A stretch of 54,209 nt of DNA from Candidatus Rokuibacteriota bacterium (GCA_003221455.1 QHRX01000011.1:1-54209), one strand, 5' to 3'. Counted from the stretch's first letter, positions 20,181-29,661 are shown. Notes: a model not told the origin generated them from the letters alone. Made by a program: numbers and translations.

Positions 20181-20582
20181 TTACGTCAGCACTAATTGAG
20201 TTTGGATCGTCAGTGACAGCAGGCGCCCGACGTGGTCGGTGACCCGCGTCTGCCACACCATGGTGCGTCGTCCGCGATGCAGGGGCGTGGCCTCCGCGCG
20301 CACCGTCCCGGAGCGACCGGCGGCGAAGAAATTGGTCTTGGACTCCACGGTCGTTGTGCTGGCGCCGGGCGGGAGATTCAACATCGTCGCCGCCGCCCCC
20401 ACGGTGTCGGCGAACGCCATCAGGGTGCCGCCGTGAAGGCTCCCTCCCACGGTCGTCAGCTCCTCTCGATACGGGAGCTCCGCGACGAGGCAGTCCGGAC
20501 TCGCCTCGACGAACCGGACGCCCAGCAGCTCCGCTAGGGTTCCCCTGAAGCGTTCCGAAATGACGGCCGGATCGACGGTCAT
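20181..20582 (-). CDS. PaaI-family hotdog thioesterase
   Basis: The 133-residue product has the single hotdog fold of PaaI/YbgC-type thioesterases, with the HGG motif VGGSLHGGTLMAFADTVG and TVESKTNFFAAGRSGTV. These hydrolyse acyl- or aryl-CoA esters; the substrate is not clear. ATG 20582 is preceded by a strong RBS (GGAGGGG), so the longer open frame upstream is not used. It stands alone, converging with the PilZ gene. Confidence 0.88.
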   Translation of the reverse strand: MTVDPAVISERFRGTLAELLGVRFVEASPDCLVAELPYREELTTVGGSLHGGTLMAFADTVGAAATMLNLPPGASTTTVESKTNFFAAGRSGTVRAEATPLHRGRRTMVWQTRVTDHVGRLLSLTIQTQLVLT

Positions 20583-20825
20583 AGACCCCTCCGTGCGCGT
20601 GACCCGGCCATGAGGGAGGCCGGGGCTCAATGACCTGGGCGGCGATGTTTCTGCCGCTTCGGGTGGTGACAAGTCCCCGCACGGATCGGGCGCCCCCGGA
20701 CGGTGGCTTCAGGCGTCGCCGCCGTCACTCGCGGGCGCGGCGCCGCCTCCGCGACTCGACCGCACCGTCCCGTCGACCTCCTGTCGAGACCACCTCGCAA
20801 CGACGGGCGCCGGTGACCGCGCAGA

Positions 20826-21095
20826 CTACGTCGTTGCCCTGCCCTCAACCGTCTGCCGCGCGGCGGCGATCTCGTCTGAGATGGCGTCTCGGCCGGGAAA
20901 CGCGCGTCCGGCCTTCTGGTACCAGTATCGTGCGTTGTCAAGATCGCCCTCCAGGGTGTGCACGATACCGTGGAGCCACGCGCCGAGTGGAGACTCGTCC
21001 TCTTGGACGATCTCGTGGGCTTGCTGCCACGTCCCGGCCTCGAGCATCTCAACCGCTCGGGCCAGAGCCTCCATCGGGCGACGACGATCGGGCAT
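20826..21095 (-). CDS. Conserved small TPR-like hypothetical protein
   Basis: The 89-residue product (ATG 21095; alternative ATG 21107) has helical, TPR-like segments: ALARAVEMLEAGTWQQAHE, then SPLGAWLHGIVHTLEGDLDN and ARYWYQKAGRAFPG. Similar short proteins with a WxHG-xxH-xxEGD-xxNARYWY core occur as uncharacterised proteins in many Proteobacteria (recollection, not a search). Function unknown. Confidence 0.7.
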   Translation of the reverse strand: MPDRRRPMEALARAVEMLEAGTWQQAHEIVQEDESPLGAWLHGIVHTLEGDLDNARYWYQKAGRAFPGRDAISDEIAAARQTVEGRATT

Positions 21096-21216
21096 CGCCC
21101 TGATCATACCGCGGCCGAGGCGGCCTCGGCCCCGCACGAGCATCACGAGTGCCGGCGCGGGTCGGGTGCCCGATCGACCTCACGTGTCGGGCCAAGGGGC
21201 GAGGAAGGACTCCCCG

Positions 21217-22044
21217 CTAGTGACCGGTGGCAGGCATGGACTCCGGCACCCGGCTGAGAGACGTCTGATCACCGGCTGTCGCTCTTGTGGTGGGCGGAAT
21301 CAGGGATTCGTCGTGTGCCGCGACTCGACCCGTGGGTGGCCGCACCTCGCCTGCGAGGCGGCGACCCCCGACCCAGCGGGTCTTGTACCAGCGTTCATCG
21401 AGGTTCGACATCCTCACGCTGTCGCCAGTCTTGGTGGCGTGAATGAACAGACCACGGCCGACGTAGATCCCGTTGTGACGAAGGTGGTCGAAGAAGACGA
21501 GGTCGCCCGGCTCGAGCTGATCCCTCGAGACCGGCGTTCCGTACCGGTACTGCGCCGCGACGTTATGAGGAATCGCGATGCCCACCCTGGCGTGCACGTA
21601 TTTGACAAACCCCGAGCAGTCGAAGCCCGCCGGTGTCAGGCCCCCCCACCGATACGGAGCGCCCAGGTACGTCAGGGCCATGCGGACCAATGCGCTGTGA
21701 ACCGATTCTGTGGTCTCGCCCCGCCTGACGGCGACGTCGACGGCACCAGGGCGTGAAATCGAGAAGGCCGTCGAAACCCCCTCCCGGGACGGCGCCGGGG
21801 GGGCAGGCCGCTCACCCGCACGGCGACGCTCCGTCGAGCCGGGCGCAGCCACTGCGTTCCCCTGCGCGTCGATCAGAGCTCCGGAGGCATGCCGTGCGTC
21901 GCGGGAACGATCCTCCGCCTCACCGTTAGGCAGCGCACTCGAGCAGCTCATCAGTGAGCTCGAGCAGCTTATCAACGACCGCGAGCAGCCGCAGGCGCCG
22001 AGCATGAGGCCGAGAATTATCGCGCGGCGAGTCCGGTCCGTCAC
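21217..22044 (-). CDS. NlpC/P60 family cell-wall hydrolase, lipoprotein-like
   Basis: The 275-residue product starts with a signal peptide and possible lipobox (GLMLGACGC). A Ser/Cys-rich segment with a near-duplicate (LISCSSSL, LMSCSSAL) follows, then a linker and an NlpC/P60 domain (about residues 115-235): catalytic Cys in PAGFDCSGFVKYVHAR, His in HNGIYVGRGLFIHA, and the PGDLVFFD motif. Such enzymes cut D-Glu-diaminopimelate bonds in peptidoglycan peptides. The ATG start and lipid anchor are plausible, though several nearby Cys make the acylated residue uncertain. Confidence 0.88.
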   Translation of the reverse strand: MTDRTRRAIILGLMLGACGCSRSLISCSSSLMSCSSALPNGEAEDRSRDARHASGALIDAQGNAVAAPGSTERRRAGERPAPPAPSREGVSTAFSISRPGAVDVAVRRGETTESVHSALVRMALTYLGAPYRWGGLTPAGFDCSGFVKYVHARVGIAIPHNVAAQYRYGTPVSRDQLEPGDLVFFDHLRHNGIYVGRGLFIHATKTGDSVRMSNLDERWYKTRWVGGRRLAGEVRPPTGRVAAHDESLIPPTTRATAGDQTSLSRVPESMPATGH

Positions 22045-23015
22045 TGCTCCCTGCCCCCAGTAGCCTCAGCGTCCGCCCCAGGTCCCTGGTCCTCGAACCC
22101 GCGCGGCGCCCTCGATGGCCTGCGGCCCGAGCGAGTCGTCGCGCTTCGCGCCGGTCCGCCTTCTCGCGACCCTTCGGGCGTGGACCGCCAGAGCGCGCGA
22201 GCGGCGCCCCTCGCGATTTGGCCCGTCGGCGGCGCCAGCAGACACCCTGCTGCGAGTCGCTGATGCATCTCCGCGGTTGTCCGACGCATTTTTTGGGCCA
22301 AACCGCTCGCGCAAGAAAAGACGCACACATACGGTGCACGTGGATCCGGTGCGCCGTCATTCCCCGACGCCGATCCGACACAGGGACGGTCCAGGAAGCG
22401 CGCCGTAGGTCTCGACGTGAAGGCACCGCCCTCGGCCTGCGATCCAAAGACCGCCGGACCGCACGCGCGCCTCGGTCGAGGCGCACCTTCGCGACGTGTT
22501 TATTCTCTGGACGGCGCGCCGACTTCGAGTAGGTGCAGCTGTCCAAGATGCCACGCCTCGACCGGCGAGCCCGCCGACAGGCGAGCACGTCGAGCCAGGA
22601 GGCCATGCGGCCGCAGGGGGTGGGTCTGGGTCGCAAGCTGAGGATCGCGACGTCGATGTGTAGAGCCAGGGCCACGCCAGAAGGCATGATCGAGTCGGGC
22701 GAGGCGGTCCTCCCCCTTCTCTGGCCGCTAGCCGCGTCAACTACGCCCGCACACGCGCCCGACCTGACTATCTCGATCGTCCCAGCGTCCTTCGCTTCCT
22801 TCGAGAGAGATCCGCCGTACGGTTCGTCGACCCTCTGGCACGCCAGCAGGATCCGCACAGGGTGTGCCTCGCCGGGTCGCGACGCGAGAACCGCGCCCCG
22901 CGACCGCCACCCCAACTACGGGGATAGGTGAACACTGGGTGGGCCGTCGGGGGATTCGAGGCGGCCCTCCGATTACGCTAGGAGTCGCCCAGCGACGCGG
23001 TTTGCGGCAACCGAT
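22045..23015. other. Long stretch without a recognisable gene
   Basis: About 970 bases contain only overlapping short open frames with Arg/Pro/Ala/Ser-rich translations on both strands and no family motif or good RBS. The stretch may be decayed coding sequence or regulatory DNA; I see no repeats, tRNA or mobile-element ends in it. Confidence 0.5.
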
Positions 23016-23513
23016 TCAGACCGGGTGGCGGGCGCGCTTCAGCCGCCGGTACTCGAGCCAGGTGAGCACGATCACGACCACGTCGAGGACGCTGAGTACG
23101 ATCATCGCGATTGAAGGATGCAGATAGTACCGGTACATCTGGTACATGATGAACAGCGCGAATACCACGATCGCCGTTGGGTACGCCAACAGCCGCCCGC
23201 GAAGCAGCGACTCGACCAGGACAACCTTGATCACGCCGTGCGAGAGGAGATAGACTCCGGCGAACACCTGGGAACTCGCCGAGAAGCTGTTCGCGCCCCG
23301 GACGAGATAGCTGGCGAGCACGTCGTTTGGATCCTCGCCCAGTTCGTGCTGCGTGAGGGCGATGACGACCCGGCTGATGGTCTCGGGCTTGACGAAGAAC
23401 AGGAGCAGCCCCCCGACGATCTCAAGCACGCCGTCGAGGCCCTTGAAGAAGATGCCGATCTCGAACGCGATGTGGGCCAATGCCTGTCGTCTGAGGATCT
23501 CGCGCACGCGCAT
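23016..23513 (-). CDS. DUF2127 family membrane protein
   Basis: The 165-residue product starts MRVREILRRQALAHIAFEIG and has about four hydrophobic helices (GLDGVLEIVGGLLLFFV; VYLLSHGVIKVVLVESLL; PTAIVVFALFIMYQMYRYYL; MIVLSVLDVVVIVLTWLEY). The KGLDGVLEIVGG opening and the HGVIKV..L motif are characteristic of DUF2127. Function unknown. ATG 23513 is preferred over upstream in-frame starts because family members begin near the RxxxAHxxFExGIFFKG segment. Confidence 0.85.
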   Translation of the reverse strand: MRVREILRRQALAHIAFEIGIFFKGLDGVLEIVGGLLLFFVKPETISRVVIALTQHELGEDPNDVLASYLVRGANSFSASSQVFAGVYLLSHGVIKVVLVESLLRGRLLAYPTAIVVFALFIMYQMYRYYLHPSIAMIVLSVLDVVVIVLTWLEYRRLKRARHPV

Positions 23514-23586
23514 GGTCGGCCTGCCAGCCCTAGGATAGACCACCCGATCGACGATCTGCCGAGGGCGCCTGAAAGGGACAGTCGGG

Positions 23587-23760
23587 GTGACGAAACTCAG
23601 CGGGAAGGGGTCGCGCATCGCCGGCGTTGCCGAGCGCTTTGCCAAGGTCAGGGGAGTCCGACTGCACTATCTCATTGGCGGCAAGGGCAGTGCGGTTGTC
23701 CTGCAGCACGGCTATGCGAGACGGCTTCGCGCTACACCAACTCCGCATCTGAATGCGTGA
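23587..23760 (+). pseudogene. Alpha/beta hydrolase N-terminal remnant
   Basis: A GTG-started frame of 57 codons reads AKVRGVRLHYLIGGKGSAVV then LQHGYA, the opening of an alpha/beta hydrolase up to the oxyanion HG(Y). The expected continuation ET(A/S)xRMW appears only after a one-base shift (gagacggcttcg reads ETAS) and homology then ends. The nucleophile elbow, catalytic acid and His are absent. This is a truncated, frameshifted remnant. Confidence 0.7.
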
Positions 23761-23856
23761 CAACCTCCGTAGGTGCGCTCATCAGCGACGGCGGCCGAGT
23801 CGAGCCAGGCGATGTGGCTCCCCGTTAGGTCCCACGCCGAAGACCCTGGAGTCGGC

Positions 23857-24504
23857 CTAGTCCGCGACCCGTCGCGCCTCGTTCGCCGCCCGCCAGAGGT
23901 ACCAGGCTGCCATGGAGCGATACGGCTTCCAACGCTCTCCATACGCGCGCAGCGCCTTCGGCGAAGGCCGCGTGCGCCGGCCGTACGCAACGCGGAACCC
24001 CTCGCGTACGCCGAAATCGTCCACCGGCAGTACGTCAGGCCGCCCGAGCGTGAACATGAGCAGCATTTCCACGGTCCAACGCCCCACGCCGTGGATTTGC
24101 GTCAGCCGTTCGATGATCTCGTCGTCGCTGAGTAGCGAGCACGCGCGGCGCGTCGGCACAACGCCCTTGAGCGTATGGCGGGCGATGTCCTTGAGCGCGC
24201 GGACCTTCGCGCGAGAGAACCCGGCTCGGCGGAGGGTCGTCGCGCGCGCGGCCAGCACGGCTGCCGGCTGGGGAAAGCTCCCGTCCGGGAAGAGGTCGAC
24301 GAATCGGCCGAGAATGGTCTGGGCGGCGCGTCCGTTGAGCTGCTGGTGGGCGATAGCTCGTGTCAGCGCCTCATACGGCGAGAGACCCTGCGGCGCAAGT
24401 CCGCAGGGGCCGTGGCGGCGGATGAGCCCTCGCATCACGGGATCCCGCGCGAGGTGCCGGCGGGCTCGTGGGTCCCATGGAGCGTTCACTCTCAACGAAG
24501 GCAC
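23857..24504 (-). CDS. DNA-3-methyladenine glycosylase, AlkA/HhH-GPD type
   Basis: The 215-residue product has the helix-hairpin-helix and Gly/Pro...Asp signature of the superfamily: IHGVGRWTVEMLLMF followed by the catalytic Asp region DVLPVDDFGVREG. The N-terminal part has the YEALTRAIAHQQLNGRAAQT helix typical of AlkA-like enzymes that excise alkylated purines. A GTG at 24504 directly follows the TAA of the upstream dehydrogenase remnant; an internal GTG is also possible. Confidence 0.9.
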   Translation of the reverse strand: MPSLRVNAPWDPRARRHLARDPVMRGLIRRHGPCGLAPQGLSPYEALTRAIAHQQLNGRAAQTILGRFVDLFPDGSFPQPAAVLAARATTLRRAGFSRAKVRALKDIARHTLKGVVPTRRACSLLSDDEIIERLTQIHGVGRWTVEMLLMFTLGRPDVLPVDDFGVREGFRVAYGRRTRPSPKALRAYGERWKPYRSMAAWYLWRAANEARRVAD

Positions 24505-25170
24505 TTACGCCACCGAGGCTCTCGTGATCTCGCGAAGATTCGTCGCCCCGGTCTGCCGCATGATCGTTTCGAATTCCCGCTGCAGTATCGCGAGCACGGC
24601 TTCGACGCCCGGCTGCCCGAACGCGGCCAGGCCCCAGCAGTAAGGCCGCCCGATGCCAACGGCGGTCGCGCCGAGCGCGAGCGCCTTGAGCACATCCGTA
24701 CCGCGCCGGACGCCGCCATCCATCAGTACAGGGATACGTCCGCCCACCGCCTCCACCACCTCGGGTAGCGCGCCGATGGTCGATTGCAGGCTCTCTTCCG
24801 CACGGCCGCCGTGGTTCGACACGATGATGGCGTCCACACCAGATTTTACCGCCTTGCCGGCGTCGTCACCGGTCATGATCCCCTTGAGCACGACGCGCAT
24901 CTTGGTGATGCCTTGCAGCGTTTTCACGAAGTCCCAGGTCATGCCGGCGCCGTAGAGGTTGGTCACCTTCGAGACATCCAGCCCGTCGAACATCGACTTG
25001 CGCGCCACCTTGTTGGCGAAGCCGCCCTTGTGGCAAACGCTGCACTCGCGCGAGTCCAAACGCCGCGCACGGAACAAGGTCTCGGTATTCCGACCGCCTT
25101 GCCGGGCTCCTTCAGCGCCGAGGCTGACCAGGGGTACGGCGCGGTCGCGAGACTCCGACGGGCGTCACGC
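24505..25170 (-). pseudogene. FMN-dependent alpha-hydroxy acid dehydrogenase, C-terminal half only
   Basis: The frame carries the C-terminal half of the lactate/glycolate oxidase family: MRVVLKGIMTGDDAGKAVKS, the catalytic His motif SNHGGRAEE, VLMDGGVRRGTDVLKALALG and AVGIGRPYCWGLAAFG. Family members are about 360-400 residues; here the N-terminal part with the Tyr active-site residues and half the FMN site is missing. Coding-like sequence extends upstream of the first start codon (25077) to a stop at about 25168, so the gene is broken rather than naturally short. A CSVCH motif (CxxCH) lies near the start of the fragment. Confidence 0.7.
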
Positions 25171-25175
25171 TCAAT

Positions 25176-26264
25176 TCACTTCTCTGCTTCCTTCCCTCTT
25201 TCCTTCCGGCCCTGCCGCCCCGAGTCGATCGTGTGGCGGATCCCCCAACGGACGAGCCGACTTCGCTCCGCCCCTTCCAGGAGCGCCGCGAGGTCGTCGT
25301 AGATCGTGGGGTCGGCGAGCAATGCGCCTAGTGTCCCCTCCCCGCGCGCGAGCTTCCCGCTGATCTCCTCGAGGTTCTGGGACAGCTTCTGCACGTGCTC
25401 CACCAGGTGTTTCGAGTCGGGATCGAAGAGCAGCGTTGGAATCGCGCCGTCGGAGTGCCGAATGGCATCGAGCAGGGCGTGGGTTTCCTGGAGCGTCTGC
25501 GCGACCTTTGGCAGCAACCGGCTGCCCTCGGGGTCGTAGATCAGCGCGTGCGCCAAGCCTGGTCCTCGCCTCACATCCGCGGCCAGAGTCTCAAACGCCT
25601 CGACCGTGCGCGCCGCGTGCTGCAGAAGCTGGCGACTGGCCGGGTCCCGCAACAGCCAGGCCGCCGCCCCCTCGCCGTGCTCCAGCGAGGCGGTCACTGC
25701 CCGAACGGACCCCAGCGTCTCGGCCAGCAGGCGCTTGCTCTCTGGATCATTGATCAGCCACGGCAGCGCCCCGTCCCCTCGCGCGAGCGCGGCCGTGAGG
25801 CCTTCGGCATTCCCGAGTAGCCGCCGCCCCTGGCCGACGAGCGCTGCCACATCGATCGGGTCCTCGGCGGCCAACGTCGCGCCATCCCCGACCTGCGGCT
25901 CCGCCGGGCTGCCGACGCTGACCTCCACGAACTTGTCGCCCATAAATCCCATTGTCTCCAGCCGGGCGCGCGAGTCCTGGCGGACGTTCTCGATAGCGTC
26001 CCCCGCCACATTGAACTCCACCAGGACCTTCTGCCCCGGCGGGCTCAGCCGGATCCCCGTCACGCGGCCCACGGCAACGCCCGCCAGCTGCACCGCCGCC
26101 CCCTCGTGCAGTCCGACGACGCTGGTGAAGGCGGTCCGGAGCGGATGCTGGACGGCGAAATACCGGCCCCGCTGGCCCAAGAGGAAGATCGACCCGGCGA
26201 ACAGGAGCAGCCCGAGACATACGAATACTCCTACCGCCACCTTGACCCCGCTCCGCGGTTCCAT
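25176..26264 (-). CDS. mlaD: MlaD family (MCE domain) lipid-transport protein
   Basis: The 362-residue product has an N-terminal transmembrane anchor (VAVGVFVCLGLLLFAGSIFL) and a single MCE domain (about residues 38-120; GAAVQLAGVAVGRVTGIRL and GDKFVEVSVG). A long C-terminal helical region with repeated motifs of about 60 residues follows (GALPWLINDPESKRLLAETL, GAAAWLLRDPASRQLLQHA, GAIPTLLFDPDSKHLVEHV, GTLGALLADPTIYDDLAALL). MCE proteins form hexameric rings that carry phospholipids across the periplasm. It is third in an mlaE-mlaF-mlaD operon; mlaB, mlaC and mlaA are not here. Confidence 0.92.
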   Translation of the reverse strand: MEPRSGVKVAVGVFVCLGLLLFAGSIFLLGQRGRYFAVQHPLRTAFTSVVGLHEGAAVQLAGVAVGRVTGIRLSPPGQKVLVEFNVAGDAIENVRQDSRARLETMGFMGDKFVEVSVGSPAEPQVGDGATLAAEDPIDVAALVGQGRRLLGNAEGLTAALARGDGALPWLINDPESKRLLAETLGSVRAVTASLEHGEGAAAWLLRDPASRQLLQHAARTVEAFETLAADVRRGPGLAHALIYDPEGSRLLPKVAQTLQETHALLDAIRHSDGAIPTLLFDPDSKHLVEHVQKLSQNLEEISGKLARGEGTLGALLADPTIYDDLAALLEGAERSRLVRWGIRHTIDSGRQGRKERGKEAEK

Positions 26265-26300
26265 GAGAGACCTCCCTCGGGCCGTGCTGGACGTCGCGCC

Positions 26301-27098
26301 CTAGCGACGGGTGCCCGCCAAGAACTGCTGCACTTCCGGTCGGGGCGACCGGCGAAAGGCTTCGGGCGGCGAGACTTCGACCATCCGCCCCTCGTCGAGG
26401 AAGGCGATGAAGTCCGAGATCGCGAAGGCGCACTCCACGTCGTGGGTCACCACCACCGAGGTTTCACAAAGATCCCGGTGCAGCTCGGCGATCAGCTCCC
26501 CGATCAGCCGGGCGTTGCTCGGATCCAACCCCGCCGTGGGCTCGTCGAACAGGAGGAACTCGGGCCAGAGGACGAGGGCCCGGGCGATGCCCACCCGCTT
26601 CTTCATTCCGCCGCTCAGCTCGGCCGGGTACCGCTCCTCGATCCCCGGCAGCCCCACCCGCGCGAGCACCTCCGCCACCCTCTCCCGCACCGCCGCCGGG
26701 CCGGTCTGCGTGTGTACGCGGAGGGGAAACGCGATGTTCTCGCCGACGGTGAGGGAGTCGAACAGCGCGGCGCCTTGAAAGACGACCCCCATTCGCCGCC
26801 GGAGCGGCAGCATCTCCCGCTCGCTCAGGGGCACCTCGTCCCGCCCGAACAGGACGATCCGGCCCTGGTCCGGCTTGATGAGACCCGCGATCAGCCGGAG
26901 CAGCGTGCTCTTGCCGGTCCCGCTCCCGCCGAAGACGCTGACGGTCTGGCATCCCTTGAGGCTGAAGTCGACCCCCCGCAAAACGTCGCGCCCCCTGAAG
27001 CGCTTGGAGACCCCCTCCAGCCTCAGGACCTCGGGATGGCCCCCGCCGAGCCCGGGCGTCGTTCCCGTGATCGTCGTTCCCGTCACCGTCTCCGCCAT
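26301..27098 (-). CDS. mlaF: ABC transporter ATPase MlaF
   Basis: The 265-residue ATPase has Walker A GGSGTGKS, Q-loop region, signature LSGGMKKRVGIARAL and Walker B LLFDEPTAGLDP, followed by VVVTHDVECAF. The LSGGMKKR signature is characteristic of MlaF/Ttg2A. It energises the MCE lipid transport system with the MlaE permease encoded immediately upstream. The first 25 residues (MAETVTGTTITGTTPGLGGG) are a low-complexity extension; GTG or ATG choices inside it cannot be resolved. Confidence 0.95.
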   Translation of the reverse strand: MAETVTGTTITGTTPGLGGGHPEVLRLEGVSKRFRGRDVLRGVDFSLKGCQTVSVFGGSGTGKSTLLRLIAGLIKPDQGRIVLFGRDEVPLSEREMLPLRRRMGVVFQGAALFDSLTVGENIAFPLRVHTQTGPAAVRERVAEVLARVGLPGIEERYPAELSGGMKKRVGIARALVLWPEFLLFDEPTAGLDPSNARLIGELIAELHRDLCETSVVVTHDVECAFAISDFIAFLDEGRMVEVSPPEAFRRSPRPEVQQFLAGTRR

Positions 27099-27107
27099 GG
27101 GTCTCCC

Positions 27108-27851
27108 CTACACGACGAAAAAGAGCTGCGTCAGGAGAAAGTCGGCGATCAGCACAGCGCTGCCGATGGCGACGACCGTCGCCGTCGTCGCGTGTCCCAA
27201 CTCCGTGCTCCCGCCGGTGAAGGTCAACCCCTTGTAGCACCCGGCCAGCGTCACGAGGAACCCGAACGCCACCGATTTCCCCACCCCGCTCAGGTAGTCG
27301 CGAAACGTCGTCAAATCCAGGACGGTGTTCCAGAAGAGCCGGGAATCGATGTGGAGCTGGAAGACCGCGATCAAGAGGCCGCCCAGGACCCCGACGACGT
27401 TCGCGACGATCGTCAGGAGCGGAAAGACGAGGAGGCCCGCCAGCAGCCTCGGGACGACGAGAAACTTCACGACGCTCACCCCGATCGCCCGCAGCGCATC
27501 GACCTGCTCCGTCACCATCATCGCGCCGAGCTCAGCCGTAATGCCGGCCCCCACCCGGCCCCCGACGAGCAACGCCGTCATCACGGGCGCGGCCTCCCGG
27601 ACGATCGAGCGGGCTACGGTCGGCCCGATGTACAGGGTCGCGCCAAAGCGCTCGAGCTCGTGTGCCCCCTGCAGCGCGACCACCATGCCCGCGAAGAGCC
27701 CGGCGACCACGGTCAAGAGGAGCGAGCTCACACCCATACTTTGGATCTGTGCCACCACGAGGTTGCTCGCGTAGGGCGGGATCAGGCCCTCCCAGATCGC
27801 CTGGGCGGCCAGCAGGGCGACCTCCCCGATTGACCTGAAGAAGGCTCTCAT
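27108..27851 (-). CDS. mlaE: ABC transporter permease MlaE
   Basis: The 247-residue integral membrane protein has the MlaE family core: QIQSMGVSSLLLTVVAGLFA, GMVVALQGAHELERFG, VREAAPVMTALLVGGRVGAG and TEQVDALRAIGV. MlaE pairs with MlaF and the MCE protein to move phospholipids between inner and outer membranes. ATG 27851 begins the three-gene operon; the gap to mlaF is 9 bases. Confidence 0.95.
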   Translation of the reverse strand: MRAFFRSIGEVALLAAQAIWEGLIPPYASNLVVAQIQSMGVSSLLLTVVAGLFAGMVVALQGAHELERFGATLYIGPTVARSIVREAAPVMTALLVGGRVGAGITAELGAMMVTEQVDALRAIGVSVVKFLVVPRLLAGLLVFPLLTIVANVVGVLGGLLIAVFQLHIDSRLFWNTVLDLTTFRDYLSGVGKSVAFGFLVTLAGCYKGLTFTGGSTELGHATTATVVAIGSAVLIADFLLTQLFFVV

Positions 27852-28487
27852 CTCATAAGACCTATCACGCTGAAATTTAGGGCGTGACCGAACCTCTCAG
27901 AGTGGCCAGTGGGGCCACGCCATGGCGGGCGGCTGACCCGGAAGGGCCGTCATGCCACCGGCGACGCTGCCGCTACCTCGTCTGTCCGACCGAGACGCCT
28001 TCGGCGGTCGACTTCAGACAGCCCCCCGGGCCCTCGAGACGAGACGCCGTTCTGGCCGCGCCGCAACAGCCTCGCCCCGCCGTGAGCGCACGTGCAGTTG
28101 CCCCTGACGTCTTCGAGCTTAAGATTGTACACGGGGCCCGAGGCGTCCGCGCGGGGTCACCCCCCAACCCCGCCGACCGACTCACGGAGCAGTGGAGTCG
28201 TCGCCGAGACCGAGTCTCTAGCGCCGACCCGACAAGGCGACAGGATCAGGTCGGAGCTGTCAGCCCGTGACGCGGCGTGACACGCTCCGTGGCCCGAAGT
28301 GGTGACGGCCCGCGTTGCTGCCCTGAGAGCCCCACGCATCGGGACAACGCCCACCAGGGGCACGCTGACGAGTGACGCCTACGCCCGCTATCGTCATCGC
28401 GGGCTAGGCGCCGAGGTCGAGGGGCAACGGGCACGGCGAAAAATGCTTTCGCTTGACCGTCCCCGCGAATCCCGCCATTGTCCGGCC
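27852..28487. other. Intergenic stretch between mlaE and a hydrolase gene
   Basis: About 636 bases between divergent genes. Open frames on both strands have no family motif. An AT-richer patch (cacgctgaaatttaggg, near 27867-27883) just upstream of mlaE is a reasonable promoter location for the operon, though no consensus was identified. Confidence 0.45.
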
Positions 28488-29363
28488 ATGACGAGACCGG
28501 CCGGCGTCCCCGTCTCGCTCGTCCGCCTCCGCACTGACGACGGCGTCTGGCTCGAGGGGGTCATCGCCGAGCCGAGGCGCCGCCAGCGCGCCGCGCTCAT
28601 CTGGGTGCACGGCCTCGGGTCGGTGTTCTCCTCCGGCCAGCCGCTGATCCGGGAACTATCGACCCGACTCAACGCCGCGGGCATCGGGTACTTCAAGTTC
28701 AACAACCGGGGCCACGATGTCGTCGCCGGCCGGGGTAAGCACCTCGCCGGTGCGGCCTTCGAGCGCTTCGGCCGGAGCGTCGACGACATCCGGGCGATGA
28801 TCGGGTTTGCCGTCAGGTGCGGCTACCGCCGCGTCGTCCTTGCCGGGCACTCCACCGGCGCCAACAAGGTTCTCCACTACGCGGCCCGCACCCGCGATCG
28901 CCGTGTGATTGGGCTGGTCCTGGTCGGGCCCATCTCCGACATCGCGGCAGAGATGAAGCGAATCCGCGGCCGCGAGCTTCGACGCCGGGTCGCGATCGCG
29001 GAGCGGATCGCGAGCAGGGATCCCGAAGCGCTCGTCCCGCGCGCCTGGGGCTTCTGGTGCGCCCGGCGTTACCTCAGCCTGTACAAGCCGGGCGAAGCCG
29101 AAGACGTATTCCCCTACTACCGGCGCGACGCTCGCTGGGCCGCGCTCCGACGGGTCCGCGTGCCGGTCACGGCCATCGTCGGTAGTCGGGACGAGTACCT
29201 CGACCGGCGCCCGGTGGAGCTCATCGGGGCATTCGAGCGAAATGCGACCCGTGCCCGCTCCTTCACCGGCATCGTCCTCCCGGGAGCGCCCCACGGATTC
29301 CACGGGCGCGAACGCGCCCTCGGCCAAGCCATCCTTCGCTTTATTGGGAGTCGTTGTTTGTAG
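28488..29363 (+). CDS. Alpha/beta hydrolase (DUF1749-like)
   Basis: The 291-residue product has an alpha/beta-hydrolase fold: oxyanion region LIWVHGLGS, nucleophile elbow LAGHSTGANK (Ser), acid in VGSRDEYLD and His in APHGFHG. The NNRGHD segment and overall order resemble the DUF1749/serine hydrolase group. Substrate unknown. ATG 28488 is chosen because domain homology begins shortly after it; the open frame upstream is not protein-like. Confidence 0.85.
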   Translation: MTRPAGVPVSLVRLRTDDGVWLEGVIAEPRRRQRAALIWVHGLGSVFSSGQPLIRELSTRLNAAGIGYFKFNNRGHDVVAGRGKHLAGAAFERFGRSVDDIRAMIGFAVRCGYRRVVLAGHSTGANKVLHYAARTRDRRVIGLVLVGPISDIAAEMKRIRGRELRRRVAIAERIASRDPEALVPRAWGFWCARRYLSLYKPGEAEDVFPYYRRDARWAALRRVRVPVTAIVGSRDEYLDRRPVELIGAFERNATRARSFTGIVLPGAPHGFHGRERALGQAILRFIGSRCL

Positions 29364-29661
29364 GGGGAGTCGTCGCCTCTGAATCTCGCCCGCGCCCCCT
29401 CGTCCGCTGCTCACCGCCCAACAGCGAACCGCAACCCGACTGATTGGCCTGATCCATCAAGTTGCCCTGACCGGCGATCTCCCGAAGGCGGCGCTGATGC
29501 AGAGGAAGACGGGACCTGTGTCGTGGCGGACCAACGTCGAACCGACTGACAGATTCCGGTGGAGGTCCGACCGCGTTCGCCCCGTCGTTCGCCTCGCCGA
29601 GGCGCTTGACGATATTCCGGCCGAGAAACCTGCGTCCGATATTAACCGACGCTGCGCCCGC
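29364..29661. other. Intergenic stretch, nothing recognised
   Basis: About 298 bases between convergent genes. No gene, T-tailed hairpin or repeat was recognised. Confidence 0.4.

Noticed and set aside
20627-21052. Plus and minus frames around 20.6-21.1 kb as separate genes
   Set aside because: Only the 89-residue TPR-like frame has protein-like content; the rest are Arg/Pro/Ser-rich shadows.
25020-25060. CSVCH in the dehydrogenase remnant as a cytochrome c haem site
   Set aside because: The protein is a cytoplasmic-type FMN enzyme fragment without signal peptide; the motif is probably incidental or a family feature unrelated to haem.
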